From assembly GCA_018401465.1 (NCBI GenBank), contig JAGYKE010000005.1, positions 1 through 64,000 of the forward strand: a DNA stretch of 64,000 nt, in the 5' to 3' direction. This DNA is from Aestuariivita sp. (GTDB lineage Bacteria; Pseudomonadota; Alphaproteobacteria; Rhodobacterales; Rhodobacteraceae). The notes beneath the pieces are model-generated. The model was not told where the DNA came from and made no database searches. It was given only the letters and a program-made list of their open reading frames with translations. The position numbers were made by a program, and so were the translations under genes. Of this stretch, positions 14,296 to 22,253 are shown piece by piece. Each line of letters opens with the position of its first letter. Position 1 is the stretch's first letter.

Positions 14296-15820
14296 CGAAC
14301 CTTGGCTCCAGCCTTTGCTGGAAGAAACCAGCGTGCTGGACCCGGCACTCATGCACGCGAGCGCGGCGGACGTCCTTCGCGAAACCACACTGCTGGCCGC
14401 GCCCACGCACCAAGCCAAAGGGGTCGCTTCGCGCATGGCCGAACAGCACGGCGTGCAGGCAAAAACGATCCATGCCGCCTTTCTGGCGCCTGTCTACCCG
14501 GCAGAAGTGACCGCGGCGATGCGTGAATTCTCCGATGCCTTCGGGGACGTCGCCGACGCCACAGAAGCGCGCAAGGCGCATGCGGCAAGCACGCTTGCTG
14601 CCAAGATCAAGGCGCATCCAGACGCGCTGGTTCGAGCTTATCTGGAAAACGGTCGTCGGATGACCCTTGCGCTCGCGGACCTTGGCGTGAATGTTCTCGC
14701 GCTGGCGTCGCATTGGGCGCCACGCGCATCGGCAGAAGTGCCTTTGCTTGCAGTAATAGACGAGACCTCGATGATCTCGCCGCGCAACGTGGACGACATC
14801 GCGCAGCTCTGCGACGCTGCCGTCTTTCTCGGCGACGGCTGCCAGCTGCCGCCGGTCGCCAAGAGCCACGAGGACCAGCGCAACGGGGTGGCCGCAGCGG
14901 CTGAAACAGAAGGCGCCGTCGCGCATCGGTTCGTGAAGAACTTCAGGTTGTCTGCGGCAGCTCCGGACGTCGAGGAGATCCTCCAGGAGCTGCGCGCGGT
15001 CATCGAGCTCGACAAGAACGACGTCGGGCAGATCCAAACCCGCGTCCAGCGGGTGATCAGCGCCACGCGCGACCGGGGCAACGACGGCGGCGGATTTGTC
15101 GCCAAAAGTTCGCTCGACCTGGACGATATCGAAAACATCGCACTCGGGCGGGGGCTGTGGATCACAGGCACCAACAATGTGCGCGCAGCGGCAAACCATC
15201 GTTTTCGCACCGGCATGCTCGGCGCGAGCGTCGTCGAGCTCTTGGTCGGCGAGCGTTGCACGGCTGCAGTGGCCCCCAGGGGCGGCAAGAACGATCTGGC
15301 GGCGCGGTTTGTGCAGAAGAGCACCAAAGTGATTTACGCAGGCCGCCCGAAGGCAAACGGCGGCAACCCGCGCGACTTGGTCAGCGCTTTCGCAGCCTCG
15401 GACACGCATGTTTTCGCCCATGCGCACGACCCGGCGTCGCGCCTGGCCACGCGGTTCTGGTTCGATTACCCGCAGGTCGAATTTTGGAAAAACTCGGGCA
15501 TCCCCCGCCTCGGCGACTTTTCAACCGCGAGCCTGGAGCTCAAGTTTGCCCACTGCCAGACGGCACACAGCGTTCAAGGCAGCCAAGCACCAGCGGTGTA
15601 CATCCGCAGACAATGCGTGACCGATTGGCTCGGCATCAAGCGCAAGTACGGCAGCCACACGCCCGGGCTTGCGCTGCAGGAGTTCGCGCAATGGCTGTAT
15701 ACGGCGATTTCGCGCAGCCAGAGCCGCTTGATCATGTTCGATACGCTGCCGGCCGAAACCGCGCTGTCCGCGGCCGAAAAGGCCGCCATCCGCCAGGCGA
15801 TGCGCGCAACGGTAGAATAA
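14285..15820 (+). CDS. Motifs Ia-VI half of a split Dda/RecD-type helicase
   Basis: The 511-residue product contains the SF1B motifs after the P-loop: Ia in LLAAPTHQAKGVASR with TIHAAF, II in LLAVIDETSM, III in FLGDGCQLPPVA, a long insert, V in CQTAHSVQGSQAPAV and VI in WLYTAISRSQSRLIMF. Walker A is absent and lies in the preceding ORF. The ATG at 14285 follows GGAAGGACAAG, a usable ribosome binding site, which supports separate translation. If both halves associate, they would form a Dda/RecD2-like 5'-3' helicase working with the polymerase and SSB. Confidence 0.82.
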   Translation: MISDEPWLQPLLEETSVLDPALMHASAADVLRETTLLAAPTHQAKGVASRMAEQHGVQAKTIHAAFLAPVYPAEVTAAMREFSDAFGDVADATEARKAHAASTLAAKIKAHPDALVRAYLENGRRMTLALADLGVNVLALASHWAPRASAEVPLLAVIDETSMISPRNVDDIAQLCDAAVFLGDGCQLPPVAKSHEDQRNGVAAAAETEGAVAHRFVKNFRLSAAAPDVEEILQELRAVIELDKNDVGQIQTRVQRVISATRDRGNDGGGFVAKSSLDLDDIENIALGRGLWITGTNNVRAAANHRFRTGMLGASVVELLVGERCTAAVAPRGGKNDLAARFVQKSTKVIYAGRPKANGGNPRDLVSAFAASDTHVFAHAHDPASRLATRFWFDYPQVEFWKNSGIPRLGDFSTASLELKFAHCQTAHSVQGSQAPAVYIRRQCVTDWLGIKRKYGSHTPGLALQEFAQWLYTAISRSQSRLIMFDTLPAETALSAAEKAAIRQAMRATVE

Positions 15821-15835
15821 GCACTCTCGCCCCAG

Positions 15836-15868
15836 CGCGTCCGAGAATTGCGAAAGCATACTCGGACG
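15836..15868. promoter_or_regulatory. Inverted repeat upstream of the primase-like gene
   Basis: GCGTCCGAG is followed about 15 bp later by CTCGGACGC, a perfect 9-bp dyad with an AT-rich loop, ending about 28 bp before the ATG at 15896. The GTCCGA core resembles the first block of the element promoter motif. It may be an operator or a weak hairpin; no T run follows. Confidence 0.45.
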
Positions 15869-15895
15869 CGCACAACCTCAGAAATGCGAGGGCCG

Positions 15896-18800
15896 ATGTT
15901 CACTGCCCCAATCACTGTTTGGCGGTTCCCGCGCGGCTCCGCAGCGTCAAAGACGCTGTCGGCCGACGCGGACGGCAATCTGGTCAAGACAAACCCGAAC
16001 TTTCCACCAGGCCTTGGCCACACCGTCATCGCGTCTCTTGCCAACATCGCCGCCCGCCATGCGGATGTCGGCAACCCCGCGGTGCTGTTGTACGGCCTTC
16101 CTTTCGGGCGCACATTCGAGGGCGCGTTTGTCATAGCGTCGGCAGCAGATGCAAACAGCGCCGGGTGGCGGCCAGAAAAGATTTTCGCCGGACTGCCGGC
16201 CACCACCGATGTGTTTACACGGGATCGGGGAACCTTCGTTCACGCTCAAGGTCAGCCTGGGTACATGCTGATCGACGTGGATGCAGCGGGCCTGTCCGCA
16301 GAGCAGGTGCTGCGGTCGCTCGCTGCTGCGGCGCCCGAAATCCTGAGCGCGCCTTCCCTGGTCCTGCCATCATCCAGCGGCTTCGTCGCTGTCGCCGGGC
16401 GAGAGCCCAAACCTGGCGGCTGGCACGTCCTGATCGGCGTCCAAGACGCCGGCGACATCCGTCGCGCAATGCGCGCCCTGTTCGACCGCTTGTGGCTGGT
16501 AGAGGGCGCCCATTGGACGGCGGTAAGCGCCGCAGGTGGCTTACTGCCTCGCACTTTCGTCGACCTTGCAACTTCGAACCCGGCGCAGCCTCATTTTTTC
16601 CAAGCGCCGATTTTGAAGGACGGCGTGCAGCGGTTCGCGCCTGAGCCGAGCATCCGCAATCCCAACGCCGACGGTCTGGACACAAGGGTGGCTCTTCCGG
16701 ACCCGTCGCCAGTCGAGCGCGCCCTGATCGAAGCCGCCAAAGCCGCATCTGCCCAAGCAGCCGAGCCAGAGGCTGAGCGGGTCCGCAATGAAAGGGCGAC
16801 AAAGGCAGCGGAGCTCGCCGTGGCGCAAGGCGATGCCGAGGACTTCGAAAGCGCGCTCGCCGCCGAGATGCGGAAATTCGAGATGAGCGATCGAGGGCTG
16901 CTCGACCCGGGCACGACGCTGCATTTCGATCACTTTGGCTGGGTCGACGCTCCGTCTATGTTTGCCGACCCGCTCCGCTATGACGGGCAAACGCTCGCCG
17001 ACCCACTAGAACCAGAGTACGGCGGCACTTTCGGAAGACCCGGGCGTAACAAGGCCGTTTGTCGCCTTGTGCAGGGCGGACGCGCCTTCGAAATCGTCAG
17101 CTTGGCACACAGCGCAGGAAACACCGGGCGCAAGTTCACGCTCGTCGACGCCGCCTTCGACCCGACCGACCTTTTCACGGGCGTCACGGCCGGCGCCGCT
17201 GCTGGGCCTGACGCACTCGCGCTGTTTGAGGCGATAGAGGTGCCTGCCCCCGAAATCGACGTGGACCCCAAGGACCGCCGCGCCGCAATCAGAAACGCGT
17301 TCTTCTCCTCGGACGGCCTGCCCGAGTTCGACCCGGCCGCCGCCGTCGTCGTCGCCGAGAACGGGCCGCTTCGGCTGATGGACGTTGGCCCAGCGTTCGA
17401 GCACGACGACATCGACCACGGAGCGGCTCTGGTGCGCAGCCTGGCTGCCAGCGGCGCCAAAGCGCAGGCAATCGTGTGTGGAGACGGCGCAGGTGCGATG
17501 ACTGCCGCACTGGAGCTCTCACGCGCCGACAGCACTGGCATCGCATCGCGCGTTGATATTTACGGGTGGACCCCGAAGCACCTGGAGGCGTTCAAGCTTG
17601 AGCCTCGGGCAGATCATTGCAAGAAACCCAAGGCGCTGGCAGGAGCCACCAAATTCGCACCCCGGTCAATCGGAGCGATCTTGTGCGCAACCGGTGAAGC
17701 CGCACGATGCGGGTTCTTCGAGGCTTGTGGCTTTATTCAAAACCGCGCCGCCGCTGCCGATCACATGCTCGTCGAGGCCTCGCCGAGCATGGCGCTCGCA
17801 GAACTGAACGCGCTTTTGGGCGAGACCGCCGGCCCGATCGGGGTGTTCCCGCGGCCGGAGGTGGCATCAGAAATCGTGCAGGTGCCCGCGTCGGATTTTC
17901 GCTCGATCGGCGGCGCGTATGCCGACTTTTGTCACGCCTGCATCGCAGGAGCTGCCGATACCGCAGGCGCTATCCGTCGCATCGAAATGTCCTCGGAACA
18001 GCTCAAGTCGATCGAGGATGCCGCTCGAAAACACGGGGTCGCCGCCGGTCCCGCGGCGTCGGATGAAGAGACGGCCAATGCGATACGAATGGCGGCCCTG
18101 ACCAGCGCGACCACTGTCCCGAAGCACCAAATCGCCTACGCGATGTTCATGGCCTTTCACGGCCACGCCCAGGTCGTTGTCGAAACAAAGAAGGGGATCA
18201 CCTCGAAGGGCGTCGCGCACGAAGGGCCCGTGCTTCGTTTTGTGATTGAGCGCAAGCTGGTCCGGGCCGCGGCCCACAGGGCAGCGGTGGCCCTGCTTCC
18301 AATGCCGCTGCGCCTTTGCGATCCCGCGGCGATCGGGGTGCGGCTGTTTGGGAAGCCGGTCCGCGCCGTTTCCGGCGGCAGGCGAAAGACCGGCCCGATC
18401 TTTCAATGCGCCGACAGCCTGATGCGAGGAAAGCGCACGACAGGGTCTCTTTGCGCAGCGCTGATGGCCGTTGGCAGGACGCCTGCAGTGGTCGCCAGCG
18501 GCGACACCATCACAGGCGCCCTGCCTTTTGGCGTGCCGGTCCTGAACCCGGCAGACGACCTGCCGGATGCCGTCGACGTTGTGATCTGGCTTGAAAAGCT
18601 GTGGGCGGACGACTTCGCCATCCTCAAACTGGCCGCCGCCGCCGGGCGACAGGTTTCCAGCACCGATTTCAGGATCGGCGCCGGCTTTTGGGCCAACGCC
18701 GCGGGTCGTAGACTGGCCGCACCTGTTTGGCGGCCAGTGGATGACTTCGCGGAAGAAGCCCGCAAGATCGAAGCATGGCGCCCTGTGTTCCAGATGCTGG

Positions 18801-19096
18801 GAGATCGCACGGAGGTCGCTGCGATCGTGTTCAACAGCTCGCCGTGCCCGTTACCCGTGACGGAGGTTTTGATGAGCAGCGACCTGGCTGTCGAAGACCC
18901 ATCAGCCCTTACAGCCGCCGTCGCCAAGGCGCTCGATTGCGACAGCCTCGACGCCGCCATGCGCATCGCTGCTGTGCTGCGTCTGGACGATGACAGCACG
19001 CTGCTTGCGGCCTTGGAAGCGCCGGCATCCGACGCCGTCGCGGGTCGGATGATCGCGATGCTCTCAACTCTCAAAAAAGAAAGGACGGCCCCATGA
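15896..19096 (+). CDS. Large primase-like protein (AEP-type N-terminus)
   Basis: The 1066-residue product has an N-terminal region with the three archaeo-eukaryotic primase motifs: Asp127-Val-Asp129 in YMLIDVDAAG, Ser-Ser-Ser-Gly (159-162) followed by His177 in GGWHVLIGV, and Asp223 in RTFVDLATSN. A charged helical stretch follows (about 280-330). The large C-terminal part contains a Toprim/Rossmann-like segment (KAQAIVCGDGAGAMTAALEL, near residue 530) and two alpha/beta regions near 850-930 that I cannot assign. No helicase P-loop is visible. The ATG at 15896 follows GAGGG; the frame opens at a TTG at 15848. It overlaps the next gene by 4 bp. It is the likely primase of the element. Confidence 0.72.
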   Translation: MFTAPITVWRFPRGSAASKTLSADADGNLVKTNPNFPPGLGHTVIASLANIAARHADVGNPAVLLYGLPFGRTFEGAFVIASAADANSAGWRPEKIFAGLPATTDVFTRDRGTFVHAQGQPGYMLIDVDAAGLSAEQVLRSLAAAAPEILSAPSLVLPSSSGFVAVAGREPKPGGWHVLIGVQDAGDIRRAMRALFDRLWLVEGAHWTAVSAAGGLLPRTFVDLATSNPAQPHFFQAPILKDGVQRFAPEPSIRNPNADGLDTRVALPDPSPVERALIEAAKAASAQAAEPEAERVRNERATKAAELAVAQGDAEDFESALAAEMRKFEMSDRGLLDPGTTLHFDHFGWVDAPSMFADPLRYDGQTLADPLEPEYGGTFGRPGRNKAVCRLVQGGRAFEIVSLAHSAGNTGRKFTLVDAAFDPTDLFTGVTAGAAAGPDALALFEAIEVPAPEIDVDPKDRRAAIRNAFFSSDGLPEFDPAAAVVVAENGPLRLMDVGPAFEHDDIDHGAALVRSLAASGAKAQAIVCGDGAGAMTAALELSRADSTGIASRVDIYGWTPKHLEAFKLEPRADHCKKPKALAGATKFAPRSIGAILCATGEAARCGFFEACGFIQNRAAAADHMLVEASPSMALAELNALLGETAGPIGVFPRPEVASEIVQVPASDFRSIGGAYADFCHACIAGAADTAGAIRRIEMSSEQLKSIEDAARKHGVAAGPAASDEETANAIRMAALTSATTVPKHQIAYAMFMAFHGHAQVVVETKKGITSKGVAHEGPVLRFVIERKLVRAAAHRAAVALLPMPLRLCDPAAIGVRLFGKPVRAVSGGRRKTGPIFQCADSLMRGKRTTGSLCAALMAVGRTPAVVASGDTITGALPFGVPVLNPADDLPDAVDVVIWLEKLWADDFAILKLAAAAGRQVSSTDFRIGAGFWANAAGRRLAAPVWRPVDDFAEEARKIEAWRPVFQMLGDRTEVAAIVFNSSPCPLPVTEVLMSSDLAVEDPSALTAAVAKALDCDSLDAAMRIAAVLRLDDDSTLLAALEAPASDAVAGRMIAMLSTLKKERTAP

Positions 19097-20145
19097 CGCC
19101 CGCGCAGGAAAAAGCGCATCGCGCGATAATTCGCAACGCCAAGATCGCGAGCGGGATCAATGCCGCGCTGGCAGAAAATGGCGTCGGCTTGGTCTGCGTG
19201 CATTATACAAGCGCCGCGGAGCCTGCGTTCTTCAAATGCCAAGCGGGGCACGTGTTCGAGGCACGGACGGGCCACGCCCGCGCAGGCAAAGCGCCTTGCC
19301 CCGTGTGCCGCGCAGATCGCCGCCACGAAAAAGCGCCAAGCGAAGCGACGCTGGCTCAGCTGGAAGCAGCACGCGAAACGGCGCAGATCGTCGCCGAACT
19401 TGCCGCTGTGGCCGCAGAAGATTTTGCGGGGCGTCTCGAGAAAGCGCGTGTCGCGATCCTTATCGCCGACAACAAAAAGGCCATCGCGCAGCGCGACCGC
19501 CGCGTGACGAAGAATGCTGGGGTTTTTGCGCCCGCAGAAAAGAAGAGCCGCACCAAGTCGAAAACTGGGCGCGAGCAAGACAACCCGCGCCCCGCCAATG
19601 GGATGCTCAAGCAGCATCATGTCGACGTCCTGGCGGCGCTCGAACTGACGCTCGCGCAGCCAAACCTCGTCAGGCTGTCCGATCCTGCGCCGTTTGTCTG
19701 CGCAGAGGGCCACCAGTTCGAGGCGTCGGTGTCGCGCATGGTGTCGATCGGCAGAGGCTGCCCCCTGTGCGACGGATCGCTGGAAGATGTTCTGTGTGCA
19801 GGATGCGGGCAGGTATCGCGGCTGCCCGCCAAGCGCCTGCGGTTTGAAGCCGCGCGGTTGTCCGTCAAGAAGGCGACTTACGTCTCGCCGATCGCGACCT
19901 GCTGCAACTGCGGTGCGGATCTGCACATCGCCGCGCGGCGTCAAACGCCGCCTTCGGAAGCGCACCTTGCGCGCGTGGCAGCGGCAGACCAAATCCGGGA
20001 TGCGGCCAAGCTTGTCGATTATGCATCAGCTATGGAGGCGTACGCGGCGATCCTTGCTGCGCAGCCGCACCAAGGGCTGTTCATGTCGCCCCCGGAGCCG
20101 CCGCGCCTATCTGCCGCAAAACAAAAGCCGCCGAGACGGGCATGA
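19093..20145 (+). CDS. Multi-zinc-ribbon protein
   Basis: The 350-residue product has two copies of a zinc-ribbon unit: Cys49/His53/Cys69/Cys72 in FFKCQAGHVFEAR and APCPVC, and a second in PFVCAEGHQFEAS and RGCPLC (about 200-228). A third cysteine pair set follows (VLCAGCGQV and TCCNCGADL). The Cys-x3-4-His-x-Phe ... Cys-Pro-x-Cys unit resembles ribbons found in nuclease-associated phage proteins. A basic, lysine-rich linker separates the two ribbons. It is the last plus-strand gene, and its 3' end overlaps the convergent gene by 65 bp. Nucleic acid binding is likely; no catalytic motif is visible. Confidence 0.7.
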   Translation: MTPAQEKAHRAIIRNAKIASGINAALAENGVGLVCVHYTSAAEPAFFKCQAGHVFEARTGHARAGKAPCPVCRADRRHEKAPSEATLAQLEAARETAQIVAELAAVAAEDFAGRLEKARVAILIADNKKAIAQRDRRVTKNAGVFAPAEKKSRTKSKTGREQDNPRPANGMLKQHHVDVLAALELTLAQPNLVRLSDPAPFVCAEGHQFEASVSRMVSIGRGCPLCDGSLEDVLCAGCGQVSRLPAKRLRFEAARLSVKKATYVSPIATCCNCGADLHIAARRQTPPSEAHLARVAAADQIRDAAKLVDYASAMEAYAAILAAQPHQGLFMSPPEPPRLSAAKQKPPRRA

Positions 20146-21631
20146 TGAATTCAGCGTCGCCTTCCCGCTTGAAGTTCGTACGGCCGTCGGTCTCGAGCTC
20201 AGCAATTGCGGGAATGGCCCGCAAGGCGGCGTTTGCCGCAGCAGCGACAGCTTTCGCGTCGCTTGCGGAGAGCCGGCGCGCACCATTTGCCTTGACGAAC
20301 CTGACCAAGGCGGCCCGCACTTCCTTGTCGACCCTGGCCGTGATCTGAGCCCGGCGGGCTTTGACAAACAAGCGCTCGACCGCGCGCTCGCCCGCTTCGG
20401 GAACGGCTGTGGCGCCTTCGCCCAGGTAGTCTTCGATGCGCGCCATCGCCTCTGCTATCAGCTGGCCTCGCGTCCAATGTGCGTATTCATGCAGCAGGTC
20501 GAACGATGCGACGATGTGCTCGACATCCTTACGATCTTCGCTCTTTCGTTCCGCCAGTTCCCAGCGGTGCCCAGCCGTCGCGCAGATGGCGTCGCGACGT
20601 TCGGCTTCGGCGAGGCGCTGTTGCTCTTCCAAAGCGTCAAAGAACGCGCCCTCGACCGCATCCATGTCAGCTTCCGATGCGCCCCACACCCCAACGGAGC
20701 CCAGTCCAGGCCTGCGCGCCAAGGCCGCAGCGCGCGCCGCTTTCAGCTCCCGGTGCGGGTCAAATTTGGCCATGAACTCTGCCCGCATCCGGAGTTCCGC
20801 GTTCCGCGCTTTGTGCTCTGCGGCAGGGTCCCTGTCGCCAGTCGGGCTTTTTCTGACGCGGATGTTGGCAGTCGAAAAGGGGCACGGGGCAGCAACAGCC
20901 GCCGGCTCAGAGGCTGTCGTGGCGACAGGCGTCGTCGAAGGGCCCGCGAGCGAAACGCCCATGGCGTCCAGCACAACGGACCGCAGGTCTCTGTTTCCCG
21001 ATGCGGCGGTCTCGGTGGCGTAGCTCCAGAAGCCGTCACCGAGCTCGGCTTGGACAGCAGCAAACGCCCGGCGCTCAAATGCGGCAACAAGGCAGTCGCG
21101 CACGAAGGCGCGGCGCTTTTTCTCAGATATCTCGTCAATCGAGGTCACGCCCGCCGCCACGACCTTAGCCCGCAAGAATTCAACGAGCTGGGACTGGCCG
21201 CTGATCAGGGCATCTGCGGCGGCCTGCCAGCGCGCGGGCGACAGTTGCTCTGCGCTTTGAGCGCGGGCTACAGCGTCGAAGATGCGGCCCAGAACCAGAA
21301 CACGCGCGGCGGGCATGACCTCTTTATACCAAGTCAGCGGTAGCTCTTTGGCAGGCCTCTCAGCGAGGATCCTCTGAGGCGCCCACACCGCGCGCGTCAC
21401 GGCGTCGCCATGCTTGGCGCGGACCTTTTCGATCGAAAGCGCCAGGTCGGCCTTGGCGATGTGCGCCAGCAGCGCGATGGCCGTCTGCCTAGACAGCCCG
21501 TGCCCGCCCTTTGCTTCGCTCGCCTCCGCGCTGCTGCGGCTGCGGATCAGTTTCTGGTACGCGAGTTGCGGTTCGTCGAAACTCCCGACGACGCTGGCGG
21601 CGGAGTTGCGGCTGGCGGATGCGCCACTCAT
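20081..21631 (-). CDS. Large unknown helical protein paired with XRE regulator
   Basis: The 516-residue product is mostly helical and Ala-rich, with a linker of low complexity around 228-265. It contains HEYAH at residues 381-385, which fits HExxH of zinc metalloproteases and, together with the adjacent XRE gene, recalls ImmA/XRE pairs. However the surrounding sequence does not look like ImmA and no third ligand is obvious, so I leave the function open. It overlaps the XRE gene by 4 bp (ATGA), so the two are co-translated, and it converges on the plus-strand operon with a 65-bp overlap. Confidence 0.65.
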   Translation of the reverse strand: MSGASASRNSAASVVGSFDEPQLAYQKLIRSRSSAEASEAKGGHGLSRQTAIALLAHIAKADLALSIEKVRAKHGDAVTRAVWAPQRILAERPAKELPLTWYKEVMPAARVLVLGRIFDAVARAQSAEQLSPARWQAAADALISGQSQLVEFLRAKVVAAGVTSIDEISEKKRRAFVRDCLVAAFERRAFAAVQAELGDGFWSYATETAASGNRDLRSVVLDAMGVSLAGPSTTPVATTASEPAAVAAPCPFSTANIRVRKSPTGDRDPAAEHKARNAELRMRAEFMAKFDPHRELKAARAAALARRPGLGSVGVWGASEADMDAVEGAFFDALEEQQRLAEAERRDAICATAGHRWELAERKSEDRKDVEHIVASFDLLHEYAHWTRGQLIAEAMARIEDYLGEGATAVPEAGERAVERLFVKARRAQITARVDKEVRAALVRFVKANGARRLSASDAKAVAAAANAALRAIPAIAELETDGRTNFKREGDAEFIMPVSAAFVLRQIGAAAPGAT

Positions 21632-21861
21632 TTGACCACCACCGCGCCGACCTGGCCCTGATCGTCGATGAAGCAGACGCCGCGCAGTTCCAGAGCGGCA
21701 CGGAGCGCGGCGCTGGTGGATGCGCGCGGCACCACAGTGCCCGCTTCGATGTTTCGGATGGTGTTGATGGACACGCCGCTGGCCGCAGCGAGATCCGACT
21801 GCCGGATGTCCAGCAACGCGCGGGCAGCCGCGATCTGTCGAGAAGTGATTGAACTGCGCAT
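21628..21861 (-). CDS. XRE-family transcriptional regulator
   Basis: The 77-residue product is a compact helix-turn-helix regulator: ITSRQIAAARALLDIRQSDLA, GVSINTIRNIEAG (recognition helix about 30-43), then a short strand region (GVCFIDDQGQVG). This short form with FIDDQG is typical of small alphaproteobacterial XRE proteins. I start it at the ATG at 21861; the frame continues to a TTG at 21921, but that would place a large inverted repeat inside the gene. The repeat at 21866-21913 directly abuts the ATG and is probably its operator, implying autoregulation. It is the best candidate for the element's repressor. Confidence 0.85.
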   Translation of the reverse strand: MRSSITSRQIAAARALLDIRQSDLAAASGVSINTIRNIEAGTVVPRASTSAALRAALELRGVCFIDDQGQVGAVVVK

Positions 21862-21865
21862 TTTG

Positions 21866-21913
21866 GCGCCCGTGCGTAATTGTGTTTTATCCACAATATC
21901 GACGCACGGGCGC
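21866..21913. promoter_or_regulatory. Nested inverted repeat with DnaA box at XRE start
   Basis: GCGCCCGTGCGT (21866-21877) and ACGCACGGGCGC (21902-21913) are a perfect 12-bp dyad. Inside it, ATTGTG (21879-21884) and CACAAT (21892-21897) form a second dyad, and TTATCCACA (21887-21895) is a perfect DnaA box. The site lies between the excisionase and XRE genes and abuts the XRE start codon. Confidence 0.75.
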
Positions 21914-21945
21914 TTGTTCAACGAAGAAGATGCGCGCGACGCAAT

Positions 21946-22176
21946 TTATTTTCCTGCGAACTGTTCCAGCGCCTCGCGCACCTCTGGCGGGCGGCAGTAT
22001 ACGCGGCGGCCAAGCTTGAAGGTGCGGAAACCGACCTCTTCCTGAATAGCGTAAAAGGTCGAACGCGGCAGGCCGATCGCGTCGAAAAGAAGGTCCACCG
22101 GAGCCACGGGCAATGTCCAAAACGCCGCGGCGTCGGCGGTGCACTTGATGCTGATTGGAGAGGATTTGTCGTTCAT
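21946..22176 (-). CDS. AlpA-like helix-turn-helix protein (probable excisionase)
   Basis: The 76-residue product has a winged or MerR-like DNA-binding fold of the AlpA/excisionase type: DLLFDAIGLPRSTFYAIQEE (helix-turn-helix), FRTFKLGRRVYCRPPEVREA (wing and last helix). The ATG at 22176 is preceded by the element promoter-like motif, 36 bp from the end of the CCTA block. It lies directly downstream of the integrase on the same strand, the usual place for an excision factor. The longer open frame to 22554 overlaps the integrase and is rejected. Confidence 0.8.
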   Translation of the reverse strand: MNDKSSPISIKCTADAAAFWTLPVAPVDLLFDAIGLPRSTFYAIQEEVGFRTFKLGRRVYCRPPEVREALEQFAGK

Positions 22177-22211
22177 CTGGAAAGCCCCAAAAGTTTCTGG
22201 AGCCTTCCCAA

Positions 22212-22239
22212 TAGGCAGGTAAGTTTTTGTCGGACGGGG
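22212..22239 (-). promoter_or_regulatory. Element promoter-like motif, copy 4 (minus strand)
   Basis: Read on the minus strand, CCCCGTCCGAC (22239-22229) is followed by 13 bp and CCTATTG beginning at 22215. It lies between the integrase stop and the AlpA-like gene start, with the CCTA 39 bp from the ATG, as at copy 1. Confidence 0.75.
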
Positions 22240-22253
22240 CTGCGCGCCTATGG

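Noticed and set aside
20081-21631. Firm ImmA-type metalloprotease call
   Set aside because: HEYAH may be chance; the surrounding residues do not match ImmA and no third zinc ligand is clear.
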